Shown one piece after another: positions 1 through 12,057 of a stretch of DNA of 64,000 nucleotides. A program made the position numbers and the translations under genes. Source of the stretch: Brachionus rotundiformis (taxonomy: Eukaryota > Rotifera > Eurotatoria > Ploima > Brachionidae); the NCBI GenBank assembly GCA_016802295.1, contig JAESIW010000137.1:4615656-4679655 (forward strand), in the 5' to 3' direction. Numbering within the stretch: position 1 is the first letter of the stretch; the number at the start of each line of letters is the position of its first letter. The notes beneath the pieces are model-generated. The model saw only the letters and a program-made list of their open reading frames with translations. It was not told where the DNA came from and searched no databases.

Positions 1-228
1 ATATACAAAGAATTCGGGACCGGGATGAAGAAAGAGCTAGTATAATTAAATGAACTTTTTAATTTTATTAAATTAATTAAAATTTTATTTATTAATAGTG
101 GCTAGAAAATCTCTTACCGAAGGCTCGTCTAATCAAGAAAATAAATAAAATCTAATTTTTATTTTATTTGTTTAAAATTTTCATATAATGTAAATAAAAA
201 ATTTTAAAAAATTATTTAAAGATAAATT

Positions 229-635
229 TTAAGCACAACTAAAGCATGACTTGAATATGCTTTTTTTTTTTGGTCTAATTGCTTTAGGAAATTTTAAGGC
301 GCCAGTTTTTTTCAGCAAAATCCTCAAATTACCACTTAAATCCATTGATTTAAGCTCTTGGTATCCGCCCAAAGGATATCCATCTAGAAAAACAAATGGA
401 ATCTGTTTTAAAAGAAATAAAATTTATATTTTCAAGACTTAATTTTAAAATTCAAATATACCTCTATCTCGTCCGTGCATAAATCAATTTTAACTAAGTC
501 ATTTAACCTAAATACACGAACATCGGTCAGGTGATATTTTTTCAAAATATTCTTTATCTTATTAAAATTTTTACTATCACTGTCCGTCAAGATAACTACT
601 TTACTCGAATTGATGATTGTCTTAAGATTTTGCAT
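229..635 (-). CDS. Glutaredoxin-like protein lacking catalytic cysteines
   Basis: Two exons are read on the minus strand: 635-462 and 402-229, joined over a 59-base intron (GTATAT donor, ACAG acceptor), giving about 115 residues. The N-terminal half aligns column by column with the canonical glutaredoxin at 1141: both have SKVV near residue 12 and end the first helix with LKKY. Where that gene has CPFC, this one has SKNF, so both active-site cysteines are gone. The second exon keeps the cis-proline (IPFVFLDG), the glycine pair (LGGYQEL) and the C-terminal helix (NLRILLKKTGAL), then adds a basic tail ending CFSCA. The segment before the cis-proline is about four residues shorter than usual, so the donor may be slightly misplaced. 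The start is the first ATG (635), since the frame upstream opens only with TTG. A glutathione-dependent thiol reaction is unlikely; a binding or structural role is inference. Confidence 0.7.
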
Positions 636-1140
636 TTTCAAATTTTTAGATTTAGTGATAAAAATATTTTTAATTTTTAATTTTAATTAAAAAAATTTAA
701 TTCAAGCGTAAAAATGATAAATTATTTTTATGCTCGAAGTTTACCTGGCCGTCTCTCAGCCTAGGTCGAGCAAAAAGGTCTTTTTATTGTTTGGAATAAA
801 TTTGACCGAATAAAATTTAAAATGAAACCTAACGATGAATATGCGAAAAATTCTAATTTTAGAATAATTTTTAGAAAGGATTTTTAGTATATAAATAATA
901 ATGTTTTGCTAATAAAAGCCCTTATATCAAATTTCTTTTTTATTTAAATAATTATAACTTATTGGTTTTGAAATCCCGTCTTTTGGGAAATTAATTTGCT
1001 CAATTATAACAAAACTAAACGAAACATGATTATGTAAATTTCAAGCATTTATGCTCAGAATACTTTCGATTTTTTTTCCATTTTAGAAATTTTCATGCAA
1101 TTTTTTCTTCTATAGAATTCTATAAACCAAAATCAAAAAA
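636..1140. other. Divergent intergenic region between two glutaredoxin genes
   Basis: This AT-rich spacer separates the divergent 5' ends of the cysteine-less and the canonical glutaredoxin, so it should hold both promoters. A small GC-richer patch (about 735-770) has no coding match I recognise. No clear TATA element is seen. Confidence 0.4.
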
Positions 1141-1503
1141 ATGTCCAAAGTTGTTGACGAAGCCTTGAAATCGCATAAAGTTGTGGTATTTTCAAAAACC
1201 TACTGTCCATTTTGTGTGAAAGCTAAAAATGTACTAAAAAAATACAACATCCAAGACATAGTTATCATTGAATTAGACAATAGAGATGATGCTGAAGAAA
1301 TTCAAGATTATTGCAACAGGCTGACCGGAGCCAGAAGTGTACTTATAATTATGAAGAAAAAAAATAATTACTTTAATTTGAGTTTTATCAAGGTTCCGAG
1401 AGTTTTTATTAATGGAAAATGCATTGGTGGAGGAGACGAGACCGCAAGACTTGATGCCCAAGGAAAACTAAAAGAGCTTCTACAAGCTTGTGGCGCTATC
1501 TGA
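1141..1503 (+). CDS. Dithiol glutaredoxin
   Basis: Small thiol-disulphide oxidoreductase that reduces protein disulphides and glutathione mixed disulphides using glutathione. The active site CPFC is at residues 22-25 after VVVFSKTY; the glutathione-binding cis-proline (VPRVFINGK) and GGGDE follow, and the protein ends KELLQACGAI. The frame is open from 1141 to 1503, but 1339-1392 (GTACTT to TCAAG, 54 bases) is an intron. Removing it joins GARS to VPRVF exactly as in animal glutaredoxins and leaves 102 residues, the usual family length. Because the intron is a multiple of three and has no stop, a naive translation carries 18 spurious residues. No targeting signal is visible, so cytosolic. It lies head to head with the cysteine-less paralogue. 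Confidence 0.94.
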   Translation: MSKVVDEALKSHKVVVFSKTYCPFCVKAKNVLKKYNIQDIVIIELDNRDDAEEIQDYCNRLTGARSVLIIMKKKNNYFNLSFIKVPRVFINGKCIGGGDETARLDAQGKLKELLQACGAI

Positions 1504-2800
1504 ATGCAATATTAACCACTTTCCAATTGAGAATGAAATTTAATGTTCAATAGATTTTTAGTAGTCATTGAATAAAATTTTAGAAAAATATTTTTTTAGT
1601 TATTACCTTGATAATTTTAAATATCTTATTTTTAACAACTGATAAAAACAAAAATTACTGCTCATTTTGGAACATGTATTCCTCTTATTTTTCATTGATT
1701 ATATCCAAAATAAGTTTTATTTGTTTAGCAAATTAGCTAAACAAAAATTTATAATATTTAATTAAGTATCAACAATTAAGTAGTATTTTTTAAAGTTAAA
1801 TAAAATAAACTTACTACTTATTACTTTAATCAAATCTAAATTTTTTAAATCAATTAAATTTTTCCAAGCTTTTTAGAAACTTTTTATTTTTAATTCGTAA
1901 TATTTTTGTCAATCTTATGAGGCCAATTTTGATTATTAAAAGTATTAATATCATTATTTATCTGATTAGTTTTTTGGCCCATTTATCTGGTAATTACTAA
2001 TGACCCTGTGACTTGAGGACTTAAAAATATCTTTTACTTCTGCTACAAACCCAGTGTGTGTCGAACACTAGAGATTTTTCTCTTCATTGTCATCTTTGGC
2101 TCAGATTTTTCAGGATTTGACAAGCCAGTCTCCTCTAAACATAGTCCTTTTGGGTAAATCTATCAGAAATTTTTGTTAAATTATTTTTCTATTGCCAGTT
2201 TTTTATTGATCTTTTATTAAGAATCAAATTTTAACAAATTATCTATTCCAGTCGATTGATTTGGAAAAAAATTGATAGCATTCTACCAAATTAATAAAAT
2301 GTTTTCACGTTTGCTTGTAAGCTTGCTTTCTAGATCTAACTTATAACTAACTACTCACTGAAAAGTTTTCGAATTGAATATATCTAAATATATTGAAATT
2401 CATTTATAAGCTCAATGTTTATGTTTGATATATTTGGCAAATTCTGTGTGGCACAATTGAAAGTCTTGTCATTTTAGTATGCCAAGAATTTAAAATATAA
2501 TATTCAATAAAGAAAAAAAATAAAACTCGTCAACAATAAATTTTTCGAAAAATTGATTTTGAAAGCTTGTAGATAAACAATACTCAACGCCTCTTTGAAT
2601 ATAGTTTGCTTTGTGCACGTTATTGATACCATAAACTAAATCTTGGAATAAAAATGTTCCTTGCCTTTGAAACTCTTTAATTTTAAATCAAAAAGTTAGA
2701 GATAAAAAGAATTTTTTTTTAATTTAAATGAAACCTCTGGCTCTTTATTTAAATCAGAAATTTTAAAAATTTTTTGGTAATTTTTTAAGAAATCCTTAAA
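1504..2800. other. Intergenic region
   Basis: AT-rich spacer between glutaredoxin and thioredoxin. A somewhat GC-richer patch near 2030-2160 may be transposon debris, but no motif supports this. Nothing else is seen. Confidence 0.4.
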
Positions 2801-3109
2801 ATGATTCGTCACGCTAACTCAAATCCGGATTTTAAAGACTACGTCTCAAAAGGTGTGACCGTAGTTGGTTTTACTGCACAATGGTGTGGTCCGTGTAGAA
2901 TGATGACACCGATTTTTGAAAACTTGGCCAAATTATATCCAAAGATAAAATTCATGAAAGTTGATATTGAAAAATTGCCAGATGTTGCTACTTCCGAAAA
3001 AGTAGGATCTATGCCAACATATAATATCTACAAAGACGGAAGAATCGTTGAGCAAATGACCGGAGCAAATACAGCTCAGTTGATGGTCTTAGCAGGGAAA
3101 TATAAATAA
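2801..3109 (+). CDS. Thioredoxin
   Basis: Single-exon classical thioredoxin of 102 residues, the normal family length. It reduces protein disulphides and is itself recycled by thioredoxin reductase. The WCGPC active site (residues 29-33, within FTAQWCGPCRMM) is intact, and the cis-proline loop MPTYNIYKDG and the final helix are in place. There is no signal or mitochondrial peptide, so cytosolic or nuclear. The start is the only ATG that gives a full first strand (residues 1-20, including the helix DFKDYVSKG). AATAAA-like signals lie within 60 bases of the stop. It is clearly a different paralogue from the thioredoxin at 22369-22677. Confidence 0.96.
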   Translation: MIRHANSNPDFKDYVSKGVTVVGFTAQWCGPCRMMTPIFENLAKLYPKIKFMKVDIEKLPDVATSEKVGSMPTYNIYKDGRIVEQMTGANTAQLMVLAGKYK

Positions 3110-5831
3110 TACTAATTCTTTATTTTTGTAAAAATATTTATTTTATTTTATGATAAAAATAAATTTCAGAACATTAGACTTTATTTTTGTTCTATGATAT
3201 TTTATTAAGATATTTTTTAAAGGCAATCAGAATTAACTGAAAAGATTAGAAAGCTTACAAAATTAAAAAAGTATCAATAGATAAATTGAAAATATTTCTT
3301 CTTATTTGAGTTTCTGCCATGCTGTACTGGTTCACCAGATCTTAGCCCAATCGAAAATTTTTGGTCATGGATGCCAAAATGGTAAACATTTAAGTAACCT
3401 CTATTGAGAATTTAAAAGAGGCATTACAAACACTATATTTATTTTAAATTGTAAAATTTTCTAAATAATTGTATCAATTTTTTCTTTTTGTATTTTTTGG
3501 GGATTTATTTTTAAATTAATTTTTTTCTGATTTTTTTTTGGATTGATGATATATAAAGATTAAACTAACAAAACTGTTTTTTAATTTTACCGCCTTTTTT
3601 AGACCTAATTTTTTTTTTGTTTACAAATAATAAAATTCATAAACTTTTGTAACATACTGTAAGATTTTTTATTTTTCTAAAGATTGGATAAAAATATCCA
3701 TTAAAACATTTAATTTATCGTATAATTTGTTTATTTGGAAATTTTTTAGTAAAATTTTTAAAATCGATCAATTCAAGCTTAATAATATTTACCATTTTGC
3801 TATTCTAATAATGAGTAAGCATTTTTCTATTCACGAAAATTTTTTGTTTGTATATTAAAAAGATAAAATTTAAAGAAAATTTCTCTTCATTCTATTAAAA
3901 TATTAATTTTGATTTTTAATGGCAAATTTTTAAAAGCTAAACCGTCTAACCAAACAAAATAAATTATAATATTTTTTTATTTCAGAATGAATGGGTAAGA
4001 AAAATTTTATTAAAAATAATTAAAATTTAGCCAAATTAAACTTTATTTTTTCTGAAAAAAAAGCTTAAAAATCATCTAAAAAAATAGATAAAAATTCCAA
4101 ACATTCACATTATATTGAGATTTTTTATATTCAATATTATTTTTATGTCATAGCCGACTTAGAATCATCTTTTATTATTATTTCCTTATAAATACTTGAA
4201 GTTATAAAAAAATCTAAAAACAAGTAAAATTATTTTATAATAAATAATTAGACAATTTTTAAATGATAGCAGATAAAAATATAATTTTTATTAACTTATT
4301 AATAAAACTTTAGATTGATCAGCATTTTTTTCTAAATTCAATGTTTAAAAATCATTACCCGTAATAAGCGTTGACCACTTTTATACGCATAATAATAATG
4401 CAACACTTTTATAACTATAATTTTAAATTTTAATAAAAACAGCATCAGATATTCATGTTGAAAAAAAATTCCAAATACTATCTGATTATTTTAAAAACTT
4501 GATTAGATTCAATTTTTAAACTATTTGTTTGATAACCTTTCATTTAATATAAAATTAACTTGTGATGAATTTGACATTTATATTTAATTGTTAATCTAAC
4601 ATTATAAATAATACGGAAATAAACAAAAATAATTATCTATGAGAATGGTTGCACGCTAAAGTATTATCAATGCTCTCAAAAATATCCTAATGATCATTGT
4701 AACAAAATATTAAATAACAGTTTATCTTGAATATTTATAGAAGATATGCTTGGAGAGATAAACAAATTTAGATTACGTCCACTTAAGAAAATTTTCGAAT
4801 ACCAACTTATTTGTTTGTTTGTCTCTCTATTTAAAAGATAAGATAAACACCATATAAATATGGAATTTTAAAACCTTTTAATCACTTTCAGAACAAAAAG
4901 TAAATTTTGATTGATGAATCGATGAGTAGGTTTTGTTAGCTATTCGGTTCAAAGAGACAGATTAAACAGTGACGATGCGTATAAACAAAGATAAACATTT
5001 AAAGACGTGTTTCTATCATGAAATGTTTATATAAATTATTCGCATCGTTCATGAGCATTCTTAGACTTACTTTTAACTCGATCTCAAAGCTAATATTGGC
5101 GATCCGAATGTGCTAAACAAATCAGACCGCCTATTTTTCTTTATTTTTTCTATTGTATACTTTAACTAGAAGGTGTTAAACTAATTTTATTATTTCGAAA
5201 TTATTTAACAGCTATTCGACTGATTAATCGATCTCTTACATCAATCTATATTGAACAAAATATATTAGATTTATTTTGATTTATTTTCTAAGAGTTTTGT
5301 TAGGTTTTTAATCTTAAAATTTATGACATCAAATATACTAATAATCTGTTACAGATTTCCACACAGTGTGTTTAATTTTTTTATAAAAATTTTATAAATT
5401 TTTGATGATATGTTGGTAGACAAAATAAAATAAAAAAGTGTGAAATTTATAATCAAATAAACAATATAAAAAGTAAATTAAATTTTACAATCAAATGGTA
5501 AGAATATTAGGAAAATGTTAAGTTAAGTTTGCAAAAAGAAGAATAATTTTAATTTGAGACAAAAAGTTTGTCGGTATCAAATTCTAAGCTAAAGCGAAAA
5601 CACACTGTCTTGAAACTAAGTCGATCATCCATCAGTCGAATACATATGATTTATACAGAGTGATATTTTCAAATTTTGGCGCTATTTGGATCAAGAAAAA
5701 ATCTAAAACTTTGAGCCTAGTTGCTTTTTTTGTTCAAATCTCTCAATGATTGCTTAAGCAACATTTTTAGCGTGCAAATATTTTAGATTTAGTCAGTTTA
5801 TTATTATTTTTTTAATTTTCCTTATTTAAAC
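3110..5831. other. Intergenic region upstream of Wee1
   Basis: Apart from the transposase fragment at 3311-3385, this 2.7-kb stretch is AT-rich without a supported gene. The last few hundred bases should carry the Wee1 promoter and 5' UTR. No motif can be assigned confidently. Confidence 0.4.
3311..3385 (+). mobile_element. Tc1/mariner transposase relic (3' DDE segment)
   Basis: A 24-codon open stretch ending in a stop reads SPDLSPIENFWSWM. That is the conserved C-terminal block of Tc1/mariner-IS630 transposases (SPDLNPIE-W), where the E of PIE is a catalytic acid. No intact frame or terminal repeats surround it, so it is a short decayed fragment. Confidence 0.62.
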
Positions 5832-8800
5832 ATGGTTCTAAACGTCAACTCAAAGTCATCTACCACCATGCCGTACTTCCTCAGAAAGTATAAAGACCAG
5901 GCCCCAGTGAACACATCGAGTCGCCAGTTTTCGTACTCGTCCTCATCGTCGACCACCTCATCGGTGTCCAACACACCATCGCCGTCTCCGCTCACCCTCG
6001 ACTCGAACAACAACCAGCCCAAGTGCAAAAAAGAGCCCATGATGGTGCATTTGTGCTTCGACGAGCCGTCGGACATGAACGACCTCACGCTCACCCAGTC
6101 CCAAAACACCACTCCTCTCATCAACCCCAAGCTAAATCTAAAACAAATGTCCAAAACAGTCCAGCCGAGGCACACGGTCAACACCCGGTCAAAGACCAAG
6201 CGGCAAATGACCGTGCAAACATTCAAGCCGATTCAGAGCAGTCAAAAGATCAGCTCGATCGCCTCGTCCGAAATTAGCTGCGAAGAGGACGAGGACGAAA
6301 CGACCAAACCTGCCTCGCTCAAGATCAAGAAAAAGAAGCGCACCAGCCTAAGCAACAAGTTGAGCTTCGAGCCAGACGAGGCTGCCAAAAAAACTGGACG
6401 AACTCCACCGCACAAAAAATTCCGCAAACTTCGCCTCTTCGACACCCCGCACACGCCCAAAACCCTCATCAAAAAAGCATCCGACGTGTCCACAACCAAG
6501 CCTGTGTTCGAGCTCAAGAGTCCAAAGTCTATCAAAAAAACACCAGCTGGCAACCCGCTACGCACCAGACTATTCGACAATGCCGAGGACAAACTTCTAA
6601 ACATACATGCAAACAAAGTGCTCAACTTTGACGACACTGACGATGACCAAAGTGAAGAAATGAAGGGTCTATTCGACATCAAAAAGTGTCCGTCTACGCC
6701 AAGCTTCAAAATAGCGGCTCCCAAGTCATTGCCCATTCCGCTCAGTCACAACTCAATGTTCAAACCAGTGAGCCGATTGAACCGCTCGCCGCACTCGCCA
6801 TTCGGTCAACAATTGCACGCTAATGTCAATCCGTTCACGCCGACCAATTCATACGACAATTCCAAATTGACGAGTGCGTCGAATGCGGCGCAAATGGTGC
6901 GTTTGGCGGCAGCCAATCTGGCCCTGTCGAACGCCACACCCGGCTTCAACAAAAGCATTAAACGCTGCCATTTGCAAGAGGAGAAAAACGATGTACAAGA
7001 GACGTCAATTGACGATGGACAGAGCTCGGTGCCCAACAAGCGTCTAGCTCTGAGACAGTGTCTTGTGTCCAGGTACCACGAGGAGTTTCACGAAGTGTGC
7101 AAACTCGGCTCTGGCGAATTCGGTGACGTGTTCAAGTGTATAAATCGTTTGGATGGATGCACGTATGCGATCAAGCGGTCCAAAAGGCCCATTGCCGGCT
7201 CGGCGTCCGAGGTCAACGCGTGGAAAGAAGTGTGCGCCCATGCTGTCTTGGTCAAGCATAACAACATTGTTCAATACTATTCGGCGTGGGCCGAAGCTGA
7301 CAGAATGCTTATACAAAATGAGTATTGCAATGGCGGCTCGTTGGCTGAGTTTATCGAATCGCTCAAGATAAACAACCTGGCCGAGAGTGATGAGGAGCCA
7401 AGCACTTCATCGGACAAGCTTCTAATGAGCGAGTACGACCTAAAGACGCTTTTGTTGCACATAGCCAAGGGACTGGCCTACATGCACTCTCTTAATCTTG
7501 TACACTTGGACATTAAACCCGGTAATATATTCATTTGTCGAACGCCTAGGCGTAGTCAGATTAAGTCGGAAAAGTGCGAAGGCGTTGTGGTTAACGAAGA
7601 GTCGGGCATCGAGTCAGATGAGCTTGATGAAGAAGACGACTCGTTGCCAATGACTGGCACCAAGTCGATTTTCTCCGAAGTTATTACGTACAAGATTGGC
7701 GACCTAGGTCACGTGACATCCACTCTTGATCCTCATGTCGAAGAAGGAGACTGCAGATACTTGCCCAATGAGATTCTACAGGAACAGTATGACAATTTGG
7801 TCAAAGCGGACGTGTTCGCTCTGGCCCTGACAGTGTTTGTGTGCGGATCGTTGGACGAGTTGCCCAAGAATGGCGACGAGTGGCACTGGATTAGACGCGG
7901 CAATCTCAAAGATTTGCCCCAATGCTCAGACAGGTTCAAAAAATTGCTCACTGTATGTACCATGTACCATTTATACAAGTTTTTTGTTTCCATTATTTTT
8001 TGCTTGTGTTTGGTTGCTAAATATTAGTTGGTAAAATGGTCAAAAAAATTTGACCATGAAAATTTAGATTTTTTTCTTTAATTAAAAAATTCATTTGGCG
8101 CTCATTTGATTGATGCCAATGTTTAGTGCCTTGAAACCTTGACTTAGGAACAACTTTTATAGAGAGATAAGACTTTTGGTCACAACATTGGAAATGAAAT
8201 TTAGACCGACCAAACAGAACAAAAACATAGCCCCATGATGAACACTATTAAGCTGAAACAAAGACCTAAAGGGTCTTGACTCTCGAACAGCCATCCGGTA
8301 GTTCATATTGTCTTGGCTGGGCCTGAGCGAGCCGGTCAAACGACTCGCAATCGATAGGCTTCATGTCGTAAGTATGTGAGCACATTGGTTGGTGACTGTT
8401 GGCAATTTGTTGGCGCATGTTCTGAGATTAGTATGACATGGGCGCTAATTTTGCCTGGTCACGTGCAAACAAGTCCATTTGAACTTCAAAATTGATTTTC
8501 TTTGGACAAGACACACGGACCAAGTCACTGGACATTAATTAAATCCATAGGATGGCTGTTAAAGAGGAATACTGATGCTTGTTCTTTAGTAATCTGAGGG
8601 CTGAACATCTTAGGCTCATTGAGCCATAATGCTTGTTTATTTCTCTGGTCTAATAGTTTCTTTTTCAGCAAATGGTCGACGAAGACCCGGCAAACCGTCC
8701 CTCTGCTTCGACACTAGTGCACCATCCTTGCATTTGTCCTGATGCCAACAAGACCAAGGCTCAGCTAAGAAAGGAACTAAATCAAGAAAAATTCAAGAAT

Positions 8801-8989
8801 GAAATGTTGCAGCGCAAAGTTCAAAAGTATGAACAACAAATGAACAAGCTAGGCGACACGCCACGTCTTCCTTCTGAAAGCTCAGAGCTAATTAGTGAAT
8901 CCAGACAATCGGCCAACAACAGGAATCAATGCTCGAGCCTAAACCACAATTCAAAGTTTACCAGGAGCCTATCAAGCTCGATTCTATAA
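5832..8989 (+). CDS. WEE1: Wee1-family inhibitory CDK kinase
   Basis: Two exons, 5832-7952 and 8669-8989, flank a 716-base intron (GTATGT to TTCAG), giving about 813 residues. Wee1 kinases phosphorylate the inhibitory tyrosine of Cdk1 and hold the G2/M transition; they act in the nucleus. The first 410 residues are Ser/Thr/Pro-rich and disordered, with many S/T-P sites and basic clusters. The kinase domain starts near 414: GSGEFGDV glycine loop (about 426), AIKRSK lysine (about 444), catalytic loop VHLDIKPGNIFI (about 556), DLG instead of DFG in KIGDLGHVT (about 623), and EEGDCRYLPNEIL. HLDIKP, DLG and EEGD are Wee1/Myt1 hallmarks. Myt1 is less likely because no C-terminal membrane segment is seen. 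An acidic insert precedes DLG. Exon 2 completes subdomain XI (DPANRPS) and adds a coiled-coil tail. Exon 1 is far GC-richer than its surroundings. Confidence 0.95.
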
Positions 8990-9715
8990 AAAAAAAATAA
9001 ATCCTTATTTAACTATGTTCCGGTTATTTAAAATAAAGTACCCATAGTTTTCTATTCCTTAGTAAGTATTTTTGTTGCGTTGTAAATGTAAAGCTGTGGC
9101 TCGAAGAAGCGCGACTCTGGGCCTCGTTCGTCCAATGTCTTTTTCTTTTCCAAACAAAATGTTCAAAATAACAAAAAAATTGTTATCTTTCTTTTTTTTC
9201 TATTCTTTTTTTTTGCTATTTTTAAAGGATATTTACTTAATTGTTATAACTTCCTATCTATTGGCTTTCTTTGTTCTAATTTTGCTATTGAGTATAAAGT
9301 CATTTTTAAAAATATTTTTTTTATAATTTTTTTTAATTAACTAACTCTAAACTAATAATTCTAATAAAGTAATTTGACTGTATTTGCTAAAGCTAAACTA
9401 TTTTTATATTAAGCTTTTTTTTTTTGAATAGTCTTTAATAAAATAAATAATAGAGATTATATTGATATTTTATTAAATAATTGTATAAAATAAATAAATT
9501 TGAATAAAATTAAAATTTTGATTTTTAATAGATTAGCAAGTTTTTCATTCTAATAGACGTGAAATTAAAGGGATATCACTAAAAAAACGAATTGGCCTGA
9601 CAAGGTCATAAAAGTTAATATTTTTTATTTTTAAATTGAAAAAAAATTGTCAAACTACCATCAAAATAATTCTAAATTTTGCTTCATTAAATGATTACTT
9701 TTCTTTTAACTTTAT

Positions 9716-9893
9716 CGATTTGATAGAAAACGCCATCCATCTTGGCTAGTATGCAGCTTCGTTCTATTTTTCTGATGCAGTACTTTATCTTATTAAAAAA
9801 TTGGTTAATATTTTCAGCACAGCAGTTTTTCTTACACATCTATCTTTTCAAAATTCCCCAAAAGTCCTGGATGTGTTAGCTTTCCGGTAAGTA
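9716..9893 (-). mobile_element. Tc1/IS630-type transposase relic, minus strand
   Basis: Translated on the minus strand with two stops, this stretch keeps the family's C-terminal pattern: a degraded PxxxIQDFWGILKR followed by a helix-rich IKYCIRKIE segment. It matches the PIE-FWG-LKR block and the end of IS630/Tc1 transposases, with the glutamate position changed. No terminal repeats were found. It is a different copy and orientation from the relic at 3311. Confidence 0.58.
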
Positions 9894-10526
9894 AGAAGGA
9901 TTCTTATCCTTCGCTGCATGATGAATTGATGTTTATTGATATTTAATTGATGATTCGCTTATCATTCGATAAGTATATATGTTGGTTAATTAAGAAATCT
10001 TAAGGAGACGTTGCTATCCTCACGTATAAAGTTCTATACGATTTTCCATGATTATTTTTATCAATAATTTAAATTTTTTAAAAACTAAAAATTTTTAAGC
10101 GCTTTATTTATTAATTTTTAATTTTTTATTCGATTTACTTTTTTTCGTTTTTAAATGTTTAGTCTCAATTAAAATTGAAAAAATAAACTAATAAAAATCT
10201 ATTTTTTAAATTGTTATTTCAGCTAACCATTAAACAGTAATGCTGTGACACCATGTTTTAGGTAATTTTCACTAAAAATTACATAAACATAAACTTATGT
10301 AAAAAAGTGGTATTAAGGTATTAATAAGTAAATTTTCAATATAAATTTTACGAAATTTATCTGAAAAATTTGAAATTTTACGTTATTTTCGTCACTAAAA
10401 GATGGCAAAAAAAGGTGAAAGCAAGTAAAGAAAAGAAAAATATAGAATTGGGTATTTCTGATTCAATATAAGAATACCTGCCCCTTTTTTAATTGGCCTA
10501 TCCTATCCTAGTGAAATCTTAAAGAA

Positions 10527-10796
10527 TCATTGCCAGGATACTTTTTGTGTCTGATTGTGGTGGCGTGGCGGAATTTGGAATCGACCGTGGTTAGTTTGGT
10601 TATTATCAAGTGGGTTTGTTAGTTGATCCTTAGGGATGGGTTCGGACCCAATTCTTACAGTCGCATCCTCTCTTACTAACCGATCTTCGATCTCTTTTCG
10701 AAGGAGGACAGTTAGTTTGGTAGCATTATTGACAACAATGACATTGTCTCTCTGCGGAATATAGTTGGCATGCTCGAAAAATCTTAGTGCCTTATC
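10527..10796 (-). pseudogene. Coding-like fragment, probably transposon-derived
   Basis: In this GC-richer island the minus strand has an 89-codon stretch without a stop, containing the segment RFFEHANYIPQRDNVIVV and then a charged helix-like stretch. A second short frame starting with ATG lies just 5' of it, near 10873-10800, in another phase, which suggests a frameshift. The composition is unlike the flanks. I do not recognise the family. A degraded mobile element is the likeliest source, but that is inference. Confidence 0.3.
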
Positions 10797-12057
10797 TCAG
10801 CTTACTTTATGTCCTGCATAGTAAAGTGGAGTGGCTTTCGGGCCTTATCCGCAATTGAGTCTGAGAGTCTATTCATTTTAAATTAGTTAAATTAAACTTT
10901 ATTCAAAAAATAAAATTAAAATTTTAAAGTATATTTAAGAGTAAAATTAAATTTAAATTTCAGTTCTCAACACATTCAATTATCAAAATTGATAAAAATT
11001 TCTTTTTTTAAATTCTGAATCGTTTGGAAACTTTTCTAGAACAAAAATGAAACCATTCAACCCATTTCTAGGCATTAATATTTAATTCCTCGGTTTATTT
11101 TCCAATGTAGATTAACTTAATCTATCAAAAAAATTGTATCTCAGATACAATTTACAAAAATAATATTTTATCGAGAATTCTTGCCAATAAATAGGCCAAT
11201 GACTTTATTCATATCCTGAGAAATGGCTTTTATTCTATTTAATTTTGAAGAATAAATAATTTGATATTTTGTCACCTTTTTACTCTTATTTTATGTAGCT
11301 TATATAATTTTTTTATTTACATCAAACTTTGGTCTTTTAAAATTCTCTTAGAGCTTAAATCATAAAATTTCTTGACCCATCACTTTCACGTTTTAATCAT
11401 TTATTTTAGAATTAACTAAAACCCCTTTGAGAAAAACTGTTTTCGTTTGATTTAGCAAATATTTTTACATTGTTTTATATTATATTTTTTATAAATACAG
11501 AAAGAAATATTTTTTCTTATTTTTTTTTTAAAAATTAAATACTTCTCTTCCCAGCTTGTATAAAGAATAAAAAATCAATTTACGTGTTAGTTTTTTCTTT
11601 TTATAATTTTCATAAAAAATAACTTGAGAATTTACTTGAGCACGTAAAAGAAAAATTTAAATCAGTCCTCAACAAGCTGAATTTTTGGTAATGTCTTATT
11701 TGAGAAAGGTTTAGCCTTAATTAGAGATAAAACAAAAGTATAAATCAGAATTATCTCCAAGTGATATTAGTAACAATTTCGAGTGACATAATATGGCATG
11801 TTTATGTGATATCATCACTTCATTGCCTAAATTAGGATCTTATAATTAACCAGCTTATGCATGCAAGTTTATCGGATAGCAACGTTTTAAAATAATTTTA
11901 ATTCTAACTAAAGATTAGTCTCTAAATATTTCAAATAAAACCTTTTGTTATAAACGAAAAAATAATTATTGAAATAAAAGATAAAGTATAAGACACACAA
12001 GTTTCTCTTATATAAATTCTTTATCAAAAATTTTCATTTTTTTAAAATTTATTCAAG

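Larger units (their letters stand above)
8990..12057. other. Intergenic region with transposon debris
   Basis: A 3-kb AT-rich spacer between Wee1 and ninjurin. AATAAA-type signals follow Wee1 at about 8996 and 9033. A minus-strand Tc1/IS630 relic (9716-9893) and a GC-richer, coding-like island (10527-10870) are listed separately. A TATATAA run at about 12009 lies 50 bases before the ninjurin start. The remainder shows nothing. Confidence 0.45.

Noticed and set aside
251..442. Plus-strand open frame over the second exon of the glutaredoxin-like gene
   Set aside because: Antisense shadow; the minus strand carries the conserved IPFVFLDG and LGG motifs.
9072..9326. Open frame of 84 codons after Wee1
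   Set aside because: Mostly Phe/Leu low-complexity from poly-T; no domain; lies in the 3' flank.
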